DNA from: JAYQUR01 sp038133505
GTDB lineage: Bacteria; Pseudomonadota; Alphaproteobacteria; MPNO01; UBA830
Assembly (NCBI GenBank): GCA_038133505.1
Contig: JAYPTI010000055.1
Span: forward strand, 1-17,738
Direction of reading: 5' to 3'
Length of the DNA stretch: 17,738 bases
Part shown: positions 1 through 6,943 of the stretch, in pieces
How positions within the stretch are numbered: position 1 is the first letter of the stretch
Layout of the letters: every line of letters begins with the position of its first letter
Position numbers and translations under genes: made by a program
Notes under the pieces: generated by a model
The model's input: only the letters and a program-made list of their open reading frames with translations
Told to the model about the DNA's origin: nothing
Database searches by the model: none

Positions 1-360
1 GGCCGGGGAGTCGTGCTACGCGATCCGCTCCCGAAACCGGAACTCGCCCGCGAATTGGCGGGATACCGTACGCTCCTCTACCGCGGCGATCCCGGGGAGA
101 CGTTCTGTCTGGCGGTCGGCGAGGCGCAGGCGGCAGGCGTTCCGGCAGTGGTCCAGGATATCGGCTGCGTGGCGGAACGCATCGTTGACGGCGAGTCCGG
201 TTTCGTCGCCCGGGACGATGCCGAATTTGCGAAGCGCGCGGTCGCCCTTCTTACCGACGATGCGCTGTGGCGGGCCCAGTACGAAACGACGTCGGCGCGG
301 CAGCGCAGCTGGGGATGGCCGCAGGCAGCCGAAGCCTTCGAGAGGCTGCTTCCATCATGA
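1..360 (+). CDS. GT4 glycosyltransferase, C-terminal fragment
   Basis: This is the last 119 codons of a gene that begins before the window; the frame is open from base 1 to TGA at 358-360. The fragment carries the retaining GT-B signature E-x7-E (ETFCLAVGE, codons 33-41), followed by AAGVPAVV and a DGESGFV segment, which is the usual nucleotide-sugar-binding end of GT4 (RfaB/RfaG-like) enzymes. Such enzymes transfer a sugar from an activated donor to a growing cell-surface glycan at the inner face of the membrane. Its stop overlaps the next gene's start in an ATGA, so the two are probably translationally coupled and belong to one glycan operon. Donor and acceptor sugars cannot be read from the sequence. 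Confidence 0.85.
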   Translation, partial: GRGVVLRDPLPKPELARELAGYRTLLYRGDPGETFCLAVGEAQAAGVPAVVQDIGCVAERIVDGESGFVARDDAEFAKRAVALLTDDALWRAQYETTSARQRSWGWPQAAEAFERLLPS

Positions 361-1397
361 GGGTGCTGCAAACGATGGCGGGCGGAGAGGTTGGCGGGGC
401 CGAGGAGTTCTTCGTCCGGCTGGCGGTCGCCTTGCAAAGGCGGGGCGTCGACCAGCAACTGATCGTCCGGTCGAACGAGGGCCGGAACACACGCCTGTCG
501 GACGCGGGTATCGCGATGGCGGAACTGCCGTTCGGCGGTTTTCTGGACCGCCGAACCGTTCCCGCGCTCGCCGCCGTCATCGACGATTTCCGCCCCGATA
601 TCGTTTTGTCCTGGATGAGCCGCGCGAGCGCCGTTTCCGCCAAGGCGATTGCCCGGTCGGCGCGCCGTCCGAAACTCGTCGGCCGGCTCGGGGGCTACTA
701 CGATCTGAAATACTACCGGGGATGCGACCATCTGATCGGCAACACGCCGGATATCGTCAGCTACCTCGAGGCAGAATCCTGGCAGTCGGAGCGCGGCCAC
801 TTCGTGCCGAACTTCGTTTCGGCCGAGCCCGGAACGGCGCTCGCCCGATCCGAGTTTTCCATACCCGCCAACGCCCCGGTTTTGCTGGCCGCCGGCCGGC
901 TGCACCGCAACAAGGCGTTCGACGTCCTGCTGCATGCGCTGAAGCGCGTCGACGGTGCTTTCCTGCTGCTGGCGGGCGACGGCGACGATGCCCGATCGCT
1001 CAATGTGCTGGCGCATAAGTTGGACGTTGCGTCGCGCGTCCGGTTCCTGGGCTGGCGCAGCGATATCGCGGACCTCATGGCGACGGCCGACATTCTCGTC
1101 TGTCCGTCGCGGATCGAGCCGCTGGGCAACGTCCTGATCGAGGCGTGGGCGCGTTCTTTGCCCATCGTTGCGGCTGCATCGGCCGGGCCGATGTGGCTTA
1201 TCCGCGACGGCGAGGACGGCCTTCTTGCGCCCGTGGACGATTGCGGCGCCCTCGCAGCGGCGCTGACCCGCCTTATCGCCGACCCAGAGCTCCGAACGTC
1301 GCTCGCTCAAAAGGGTGCCAAGCGGTTCGAGGTCGAATTCACGGAAGACGTCGTCGTTCGGCACTATTTCGAGCTGTTCGAAACGGTTCTCGGCTAA
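357..1397 (+). CDS. GT4 family glycosyltransferase
   Basis: A complete 346-residue GT-B glycosyltransferase. The start is ATG 357, which forms an ATGA overlap with the upstream glycosyltransferase; a longer in-frame reading would run through that gene. The N-terminus MRVLQTMAGGEVGGAEEF has the glycine-rich GG-x4-GGAE loop of the acceptor-side Rossmann domain. The C-terminal domain shows AAGRLHRNKAFDVLL, LAGDGDD, VRFLGWRSDIADLMATADI and the E-x7-E catalytic motif (E254-E262, EPLGNVLIE). Length is normal for GT4. It probably adds one sugar to a lipid-linked or lipopolysaccharide-type glycan in the cytoplasm. The stop TAA overlaps the following amidotransferase start as TAATG, so all three genes look like one operon. 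The exact linkage is unknown. Confidence 0.88.
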   Translation: MRVLQTMAGGEVGGAEEFFVRLAVALQRRGVDQQLIVRSNEGRNTRLSDAGIAMAELPFGGFLDRRTVPALAAVIDDFRPDIVLSWMSRASAVSAKAIARSARRPKLVGRLGGYYDLKYYRGCDHLIGNTPDIVSYLEAESWQSERGHFVPNFVSAEPGTALARSEFSIPANAPVLLAAGRLHRNKAFDVLLHALKRVDGAFLLLAGDGDDARSLNVLAHKLDVASRVRFLGWRSDIADLMATADILVCPSRIEPLGNVLIEAWARSLPIVAAASAGPMWLIRDGEDGLLAPVDDCGALAAALTRLIADPELRTSLAQKGAKRFEVEFTEDVVVRHYFELFETVLG

Positions 1398-3160
1398 TGT
1401 GCGGTATCGCCGGTATCATGACGCGCGATGGCGCGGAGCCGCCCCGGATGTCGCTCGATGCCATGCGGCGGGCGCTTCTCCATCGCGGTCCCGACGGCGA
1501 CGATATCTGGACCCGGGACGGGGTGGGACTGGTCCATACCCGCCTTGCGATCATCGATCTGGAGACCGGCGACCAGCCGCTGTTCGGACCCGGCGAGACG
1601 GTGCTGGTCGCGAACGGCGAAATCTACAACTACGTCGAGCTGCGGGCGGAGCTGCCGGACGCCGATTTCGCAACCGCGTCGGACTGCGAGCCGATCCTGC
1701 ACTACTACGAGCGTTACGGGCTCGATTTCGTCTCGTGGCTGCGCGGAATGTATGCGCTGGCGCTTTACGATCCGGGCCGCTCGCGCCTCGTGGTGTCGCG
1801 CGACCCGTTCGGGATCAAGCCGCTCTACTACGTCGAGACGGAAACCGGTTTCGCTTTCGCGTCCGAACCGACGGCGCTGCTGAAGGCGGGGTTCGCCCGG
1901 CGGCGCCTGCTGCCGGAGGCGACGGCGACGCTGCTTCAGCTTCAGTACACGACCGGCGCGGAGACGCCGTTCGAGGGGATCCGGCGCGTCCTGCCGGGGG
2001 AGACGCTGGTGGTGGAGAACGGGCGTGTGGTCGAACGTCGGCGGCGTCCCGCGTTGCCGGACGGCGCCCCGGAGAGCCTGTCGGAAAACGCCGCGCTGGA
2101 GCGGATCGAAGCGGCGCTTCTCGACAGCGTCGACGTGCATCAGCGATCCGACGTTCCCTACGCGATGTTCCTGTCCGGCGGTATCGACTCGACGGCCGTG
2201 CTGGCGCTGATGGCGCGTCTCAATACGCGGCCCGTCTGCGCTTACACCGCGGGCTTTCCGGGGACGCGCGCGGCGGACGAGCGAGAACACGCGCGTCGCG
2301 TCGCCGAGGCGGTGGGCGCCGAGCATATCGAGATCACCTTCGACGGGACCGACTTCGTGAACCTGCTGCCGCAGATCGCGCGCTGTATGGACGACCCCGT
2401 CGCGGACTACGCGATTCTGCCGACATGGAAGCTCGCCAGGGAAGCCTCGTCGCGGCACAAGGTCATCCTGTCGGGTGAAGGCGGTGACGAGATCTTCGGC
2501 GGTTACGGCCGGTATCGCACTTTCCGCAAGCCGCGATGGATGGGCGGAGGGCGGCTGCGCCGGCACGGCGCGCTCGACGGGCTCGGGATCCTGAGGGACG
2601 GCGAGGACGCCTGGGAGCACGCGCTGGCCCGAGCCGATACGGAGGCGCGCCGAGGGGGGCGGTCGGAACTTCAGGTCGCGCAGGCCGCAGATTGCCGGGA
2701 CTGGCTGCCGAACGATCTTCTGACCAAGCTCGACAGGTGCCTGATGGCGCACGGCGTCGAGGGGCGCACCCCGTTTCTCGATCCCGCCGTCGCCAACGCG
2801 GCTTTCCGTCTGCCTGACCGCCTGAAGATCAGGGGGCGTCTCGGCAAATGGATTCTCCGGAAATGGCTGAACGGCGTCGCGCCGGCGTCGGATGTGTTCT
2901 CGCGTAAGCGGGGTTTCACCGTGCCGGTCGGCGAATGGATCGATGCCGAAGGCAGACGCCTTGCGCCGCTCGTCGCCCGGCAGCCCGGTATCGTCGAATG
3001 GTGCGACGCGGCGAAGGTCGAAACGCTGTTCCGGCAAGGGGCGGCACGCCACGGCTTCGCCGCCTGGTCGCTGCTGTTCTTCGCGCTGTGGCATCAGCAT
3101 CATGTGGTCGGGCTGCCGATCGGCGGCGACGTGTTCGACGCGCTCGCGGAATCCGGTTAG
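1397..3160 (+). CDS. asnB: AsnB-type glutamine-hydrolysing asparagine synthetase / amidotransferase
   Basis: A 587-residue class II glutamine amidotransferase. The start is fixed at ATG 1397 because Cys2 of MCGIAG must become the N-terminal nucleophile that releases ammonia from glutamine. Domain 1 (about residues 1-200) has HRGPDG, ANGEIYNY and SRDPFGIKPLYY. Domain 2 is the ATP-pyrophosphatase synthetase, with the PP loop SGGIDS at 260-265 and SGEGGDEIFGGY from 359. In the usual reaction aspartate, ATP and glutamine give asparagine. Inside glycan operons, AsnB relatives are often thought to amidate a sugar acid or another surface-polymer precursor. The TAATG overlap with a glycosyltransferase favours such a role here. 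It is the last gene of the operon and is followed by an AT-rich break. Family assignment is firm; the acceptor is unknown. Confidence 0.92.
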   Translation: MCGIAGIMTRDGAEPPRMSLDAMRRALLHRGPDGDDIWTRDGVGLVHTRLAIIDLETGDQPLFGPGETVLVANGEIYNYVELRAELPDADFATASDCEPILHYYERYGLDFVSWLRGMYALALYDPGRSRLVVSRDPFGIKPLYYVETETGFAFASEPTALLKAGFARRRLLPEATATLLQLQYTTGAETPFEGIRRVLPGETLVVENGRVVERRRRPALPDGAPESLSENAALERIEAALLDSVDVHQRSDVPYAMFLSGGIDSTAVLALMARLNTRPVCAYTAGFPGTRAADEREHARRVAEAVGAEHIEITFDGTDFVNLLPQIARCMDDPVADYAILPTWKLAREASSRHKVILSGEGGDEIFGGYGRYRTFRKPRWMGGGRLRRHGALDGLGILRDGEDAWEHALARADTEARRGGRSELQVAQAADCRDWLPNDLLTKLDRCLMAHGVEGRTPFLDPAVANAAFRLPDRLKIRGRLGKWILRKWLNGVAPASDVFSRKRGFTVPVGEWIDAEGRRLAPLVARQPGIVEWCDAAKVETLFRQGAARHGFAAWSLLFFALWHQHHVVGLPIGGDVFDALAESG

Positions 3161-3252
3161 CCGTTTTTAATTATATTGTTTATTTTCAATATGTTATAGA
3201 AATTCACCGGCCGCTCTTGGTAAATTTTCGGTAAAGCCCGCCGGCCCCGCCG

Positions 3253-3285
3253 TTAACGCTTGCTTAGCGGCGATTTTCCTAAAAT
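3253..3285 (+). promoter_or_regulatory. Possible CtrA-type box plus -10 upstream of the lipoprotein gene
   Basis: TTAA at 3253-3256, seven bases, then TTAG at 3264-3267 match the alphaproteobacterial CtrA site TTAA-N7-TTAA at seven of eight positions. A -10-like TAAAAT follows at 3280-3285, so the box covers the place where a -35 would lie, as in CtrA-activated promoters. Start of transcription would be near 3292, giving the lipoprotein gene a leader of about 57 bases. The surrounding 188 bases (3161-3348) hold no gene. They also contain a weak AT dyad (ATATTG 3173-3178 with CAATAT 3187-3192) and two GGTAAA copies 11 bases apart (3219, 3230). This is inferred from motif and spacing only. Confidence 0.35.
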
Positions 3286-3348
3286 GCAGGATGTCTTTCC
3301 GGGCGCCCTCGGCACCGGTCGACGCTGTTCGTGTAACGGGTTTTACGG

Positions 3349-3633
3349 ATGCTGAGTTTCCGACTGAAACTGGTGCTGCTGTCTCTCGCGGTTCTTGCCA
3401 TGGCCGGGTGCGAAAGCACGACGTTCGAAGATACGATCTTCGACAAGGAGTACGTCGCGCGTCACCTGCCGAGCGAGGAGAAGGTCCTGCGGCAATCGAT
3501 GTTCGAGCCTCGGGCGACGGGCGTCGTGCAGACATATTGCTACAGCACTATCGGGGAAGTGGAGTGCTACGCCCATCCGCGCCCCGAGGAGCGCTATCGG
3601 CTGAACGGATATTTCGGGCCGTCGCCCGAATAA
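3349..3633 (+). CDS. Small putative lipoprotein
   Basis: A 94-residue protein of no family I recognise. The N-terminus MLSFRLKLVLLSLAVLAMAGC is a type II signal peptide: positive residues at R5 and K7, a hydrophobic core, then MAGC with the lipidated Cys at 21. Met at -3 is less usual than Leu but tolerated. The mature part of about 74 residues is charged and has two further cysteines in the segment YCYSTIGEVECYAHP, which could form a disulfide in the periplasm. It ends in a proline-rich tail, GYFGPSPE. No clear Shine-Dalgarno precedes ATG 3349. It stands alone, with a possible CtrA-type promoter upstream and a good intrinsic terminator 30 bases after the stop, so it is probably monocistronic. 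The function is unknown; an envelope location is likely. Confidence 0.75.
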   Translation: MLSFRLKLVLLSLAVLAMAGCESTTFEDTIFDKEYVARHLPSEEKVLRQSMFEPRATGVVQTYCYSTIGEVECYAHPRPEERYRLNGYFGPSPE

Positions 3634-3663
3634 ACAGCGTCGTTCCGCGTTCGTGACGATTCG

Positions 3664-3685
3664 GTTACCGAAAGGTAGCTTTTTT
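3664..3685 (+). terminator. Intrinsic terminator with GAAA tetraloop
   Basis: GTTACC (3664-3669) pairs with GGTAGC (3674-3679), with one G-U pair, around a GAAA loop (3670-3673). Six T residues follow directly (3680-3685). This is a short but well-formed rho-independent terminator placed 30 bases after the lipoprotein stop. The same bases also form a 13-base palindrome, TTCGGT-T-ACCGAA (3660-3672). Confidence 0.7.
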
Positions 3686-3714
3686 CACCGTCACAAACGA
3701 CGACTGGCCACCGC

Positions 3715-4386
3715 ATGATCCTGGCCCGCGCCGCGTTTTTCGCCCTCGTTCCCGGCACAAGTCTTCTCCTGACCACCGCACCCGTCTTCGGCCAGCCCAC
3801 CACCTACGGCGAGGCGATGCGCTGGTACGAGCAGCAGGCGAATGCCGGTTCCGCCAAGGCGCAGTACCTGCTCGGACTGTTGTACGAGCGCGGCGCCGGC
3901 CCGCGAGGGAAGGACCCCGAACGGGCGTTCCAGTGGTTCGAAAAGGCGGCCGCCCAGGGGCACGCGGACGCCCAGTTCAAGGTCGGCTCCGCCTACCAGT
4001 TCGCCAACGGGGTCGTTGCGGACCCGCAAAAGGCGCTCGACTGGTATCGCAAGGCAGCGGAACAGCGCGTGCCCGAAGCGCAATTCAATCTCGCCTACAT
4101 GATCGAAAACGCGATTGCAGGCCGGCAGCCGATCGAGGAAGCGGCCCGCAATTATCGTGCAGCGGCCGAACAGGGGTTCCGCCGCGCCCAGCTCAGTCTC
4201 GGCTATCTCTATTATCAGGGGAAAGGCGTCGGCCGCGATCTAGCCGAGGCATGGGCGTGGTTTCGTGCCGCCGAGTCCCGGAACGTCCCGGAAGCCGCGG
4301 ACGCCCGGTCCCGCGTCGAGGCCGACATGTCTCCCGACGAGACGGCAAGGGCGCAAACGCTTGCGAAGGAGCGGATCTCCCGCTAA
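3715..4386 (+). CDS. Exported Sel1-like repeat (SLR/TPR) protein
   Basis: A 223-residue protein with a signal peptide at about 1-26 (hydrophobic 5-24, likely cut after VFG). Four Sel1-like repeats of about 36 residues follow, near 46-81, 82-117, 118-153 and 154-189. They are recognisable from the recurring AQYLLGLLY / AQFKVGSAY / AQFNLAYMI / AQLSLGYLY helix starts and the W(F/Y)xKAA(A/E)QG ends. The last about 30 residues are charged. SLR proteins form alpha-solenoid scaffolds for protein-protein contacts, often in envelope assembly or signalling; the partner here is not visible. ATG 3715 lies only 30 bases after an intrinsic terminator and has no strong Shine-Dalgarno, so its promoter must overlap the terminator region or depend on read-through. 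It is not obviously coupled to the next gene. Confidence 0.85.
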   Translation: MILARAAFFALVPGTSLLLTTAPVFGQPTTYGEAMRWYEQQANAGSAKAQYLLGLLYERGAGPRGKDPERAFQWFEKAAAQGHADAQFKVGSAYQFANGVVADPQKALDWYRKAAEQRVPEAQFNLAYMIENAIAGRQPIEEAARNYRAAAEQGFRRAQLSLGYLYYQGKGVGRDLAEAWAWFRAAESRNVPEAADARSRVEADMSPDETARAQTLAKERISR

Positions 4387-4459
4387 TCCACCCGGCGGGA
4401 CGTTCCGTATCGTCTGAATGCGAAATAGCCCGGACCTACCGTCCTGCCGCCGCTCACCG

Positions 4460-4465
4460 TATAAT
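4460..4465 (+). promoter_or_regulatory. Consensus -10 box (TATAAT) next to the monooxygenase start
   Basis: A perfect TATAAT lies at 4460-4465. Transcription would be expected to start about seven bases downstream, at or beside ATG 4473, giving a leaderless or nearly leaderless mRNA. No good -35 is visible at the right distance (TACCGT at 4437-4442 is poor), and no Shine-Dalgarno suits either candidate ATG (4464 or 4473). Confidence 0.45.
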
Positions 4466-4472
4466 GGAAGCC

Positions 4473-5684
4473 ATGGATACGCTGGAAAAGACCGACATCG
4501 GTATCACGCCGGACGAGCTCGTTGCGCGGGCTGCCGCGCTCAAACCCGCGCTGCGCGCCCGCCAGCGGGAGACCGAGCGGAACCGGCGCGTTCCGGACGA
4601 AAACGTCGCGGATCTGAAGGCGGCGGAGCTCTACAAGGTTCAGCAGCCGGCGCGCTACGGCGGGTTCGAGTTCGATATCTGGACGTTCGTGCGCTGCGCG
4701 ATCGAAGTCGGGGCAGGCTGCGGTTCCACCGCCTGGGTCTACTCGACCGCGGCACAGCATCAGTGGCAGATCGGCATGTTCGACGATGCCGCGCAGGAAG
4801 AGGTGTGGGGCGAAAACCCGCTCGCGATATCCGCGTCTTCCTATTCGCCGGGCGGAACGGCGATCGAGGTCGACGGCGGTTACCGGCTGACGGGCAAGTG
4901 GCTCTACTGCTCCGGCGTGCTCAACGCCGACTGGATGATCCTCGGCGCGCGGATCGCGAAGGACGCCGCGTCCGATCCCTACACGCAGGGCTACGTGCTG
5001 GTGCCGAAGGCCGATTTTACGGTCGAGGACAACTGGGACGTGATGGGCCTGATCGGGACGGGGTCGAGCGACGTGATCCTCAACGACCTGTTCATCCCCT
5101 CGCATCGCATGCTCACGCTCGAGCAGGCGCTGTCGGGCAATCCGCCCGGCGCCGCCGTCAACAAGAACGACCTCTGGAAGGTGCCGTTCTTCGCCGCGAT
5201 CTCGATCTGCCTGTGCGCGCCGTTGGTCGGCATGGCGCAGGGCGCATTGGAGACCTACATCGAGCAGATCGGCGTCCGGAAAACCCGCGGCGCCGCGCTG
5301 AGTACGCCGCAGAGCATGGCGGACTTCCCGACCATCCAGGTGCGTGTCGCCGAAGCATCGGCGGCGATCGATGCGGCGAAGATGCTCGTGAAGCGCGACT
5401 GCCAGGACATCATGCGCATCATGGCCGAGGGCCGGGAGCTGACGACCGAGGAGCGCGCCCGCAACAAGGGCGACCTCAGTTTCGCCGTCCGCCTTGCGCG
5501 TCAGGCGACGGACCTGCTGTTCGAAAGCGTCGGCGGCGCCGGGCTGACGAACGACGGCCTGATCCAGCGCTACTGGCGCGACCTCAATGCCGGCGCGAAG
5601 CATATCAGCGTCAACTGGGACATGTGCTCGACGCTGTACGGCAGGGTGACGCTGGGACTGCCGGCAGGAACCGCGCAGTTCTGA
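4473..5684 (+). CDS. Flavin-dependent monooxygenase of the acyl-CoA dehydrogenase fold (HsaA/DszC/HpaB-like group)
   Basis: A 403-residue protein (406 if ATG 4464 is used) with the three-part acyl-CoA dehydrogenase fold. It has an N-terminal helical domain (RYGGFEFDIWTFVRC, CGSTAWV at 83-89, STAAQHQWQ), a middle beta domain (ENPLAISASSYSPGG, GYRLTGKWLYCSGV, WDVMGLIGTGSSDV) and a C-terminal helical bundle of the type seen in two-component hydroxylases (ATDLLFESVGGAGL, QRYWRDLNAGAKHIS). CGSTAWV and the GTGSSD segment are typical of group D monooxygenases such as 3-HSA hydroxylase HsaA and DszC, which use reduced flavin from a separate reductase to hydroxylate aromatic or polycyclic substrates. 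No flavin reductase gene is in the window. True acyl-CoA dehydrogenases are the alternative but fit less well. Start chosen from the TATAAT at 4460-4465. Its end converges on the next gene, 13 bases away. Confidence 0.85.
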   Translation: MDTLEKTDIGITPDELVARAAALKPALRARQRETERNRRVPDENVADLKAAELYKVQQPARYGGFEFDIWTFVRCAIEVGAGCGSTAWVYSTAAQHQWQIGMFDDAAQEEVWGENPLAISASSYSPGGTAIEVDGGYRLTGKWLYCSGVLNADWMILGARIAKDAASDPYTQGYVLVPKADFTVEDNWDVMGLIGTGSSDVILNDLFIPSHRMLTLEQALSGNPPGAAVNKNDLWKVPFFAAISICLCAPLVGMAQGALETYIEQIGVRKTRGAALSTPQSMADFPTIQVRVAEASAAIDAAKMLVKRDCQDIMRIMAEGRELTTEERARNKGDLSFAVRLARQATDLLFESVGGAGLTNDGLIQRYWRDLNAGAKHISVNWDMCSTLYGRVTLGLPAGTAQF

Positions 5685-5697
5685 TGGAGAACGCGGT

Positions 5698-6888
5698 CTA
5701 GGCCGCCTCGCCCGCGGCATAGCCGCTCGACCACGCCCACTGGAAATTGTACCCGCCGAGCCATCCGGTCACGTCGACAGCTTCGCCGATCGCGTAGAGA
5801 CCCGGCACATCCTTCGCTTCCATCGTCCGCGACGACAGGCAATTTGTGTCTATGCCGCCCGCTGTGACCTCCGCCTTGGCGTAGCCCTCGGTCCCCGATG
5901 GGCGTAACCGCCAGCGGTTCAGGAGATCGCCCAGCCCGGAGAGCGTCTTGTCCGCGATTTCGCCCATCGGCGCATCGGGCAGGTGAAGAGCGGAAAGTGC
6001 GTTCGCGAGACGGCCGGGCAGGCGCTCCGCCAGGATCGTCCGGCCCCGGGATCGCGGGTGCGCGCGCTTGGCGTTGACGAGCCAGGCGGCTGCGTCGGCA
6101 TCGGGGAGCAGATCGAGGGATATCTCCGCACCGTCCGGCAAATAGGACGACGCCTGCAGGATCGCCGGGCCTGACAGACCGCGATGGGTAAAGAGCATGG
6201 CTTCCCGGAACCGGGCGTTGCCGGTGGTTGCGACGCAGTCGAGCGCGACGCCGCTTAGCGACCGCATCAGCTCGAGGTCGTCGCCTGCGAACGTCAGCGG
6301 CACGAGGCCGGGACGGACGCAGGTAAGCGTCAGGCCGAAGCGCCTTGCGACGTCGTGCGAGAAACCCGTGGCGCCCATCTTCGGGATCGAGAGGCCGCCC
6401 GTGGCGAGAACCATCGACGCGGACTCGAAGTCGCCGCGGTCTGTCGACACCCGGAAACGCTCGGCCCGGCTTACGTCCGTGATCCGGTGGCCGACGCGCA
6501 CGTCGACGCTAGCAGCCCCGCATTCCGCCAGCAGCATCTCGACGATGCTGCGCGCCGAGCCGTCGCAGAATAGCTGGCCGAGCGTTTTCTCGTGCCATGC
6601 GATGCGGTGCCGGTCGACGAGCGCGATGAAGTCGTGCTGCGTGTAGCGTGCGAGGGCCGATTTGCAGAAATGCGGGTTCTCCGACAGGAAGTTTTCCGGT
6701 CCCGCATGGAGGTTGGTGAAATTGCAGCGCCCGCCGCCGGATATCAGGATCTTCTTGCCGGATTCCGATGCATGATCGAGCAGCAGGACACGCCGCCCGC
6801 GGCCGCCCGCGGTCATCGCGCACATCATGCCCGCGGCGCCGGCGCCGAGGACGATGACGTCGTATGCTCTCTGCGTCGAGATCGTCAT
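5698..6888 (-). CDS. HI0933-family (YhiN/RdsA-like) FAD-dependent flavoprotein
   Basis: A 396-residue NAD(P)/FAD-dependent oxidoreductase of the HI0933/TIGR00275 type. The N-terminal FAD-binding loop is VLGAGAAG (13-20). The family hallmark GKKILISGGGRCNFTN follows at 44-59, then ATGGLSIPKMGATG, RPGLVPLTF and the diagnostic C-terminus VTAGGIDTN, GEAVDVTGWLGGYNFQWAWSSG. The full family length is present. From memory, the E. coli member YhiN has been reported as RdsA, a 23S rRNA dihydrouridine synthase. Whether this alphaproteobacterial member has that activity is inference. It reads from ATG 6888 on the minus strand, 55 bases downstream of the dioxygenase stop, and may be co-transcribed with it. 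This could be simple adjacency, since the family is usually a housekeeping gene. Confidence 0.9.
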   Translation of the reverse strand: MTISTQRAYDVIVLGAGAAGMMCAMTAGGRGRRVLLLDHASESGKKILISGGGRCNFTNLHAGPENFLSENPHFCKSALARYTQHDFIALVDRHRIAWHEKTLGQLFCDGSARSIVEMLLAECGAASVDVRVGHRITDVSRAERFRVSTDRGDFESASMVLATGGLSIPKMGATGFSHDVARRFGLTLTCVRPGLVPLTFAGDDLELMRSLSGVALDCVATTGNARFREAMLFTHRGLSGPAILQASSYLPDGAEISLDLLPDADAAAWLVNAKRAHPRSRGRTILAERLPGRLANALSALHLPDAPMGEIADKTLSGLGDLLNRWRLRPSGTEGYAKAEVTAGGIDTNCLSSRTMEAKDVPGLYAIGEAVDVTGWLGGYNFQWAWSSGYAAGEAA

Positions 6889-6943
6889 GCGGCGGGTCGT
6901 AGCACGGACGGCGCGGTTCGGCTGCGCCGATCGTTTCTGCGCG

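Noticed and set aside
78..1364. Long open frame on the minus strand opposite the glycosyltransferases
   Set aside because: Arg/Gln/Asp-rich low-information translation with no domain; a typical antisense shadow in GC-rich coding DNA. The same applies to the minus frames 1394-3103, 4383-5720, 11475-13736 and 13771-14976.
3291..3656. Open frame starting six bases after the TAAAAT at 3280-3285
   Set aside because: It overlaps the lipoprotein gene in another frame, is Arg-rich and lacks any recognisable feature, while the lipoprotein has a clear signal peptide and lipobox.
6909..6929. CGGCGC/GCGCCG hairpin between the dioxygenase and the HI0933-family gene as a terminator
   Set aside because: Nine-base loop and no T run on the minus-strand side, so it does not meet the pattern of an intrinsic terminator.
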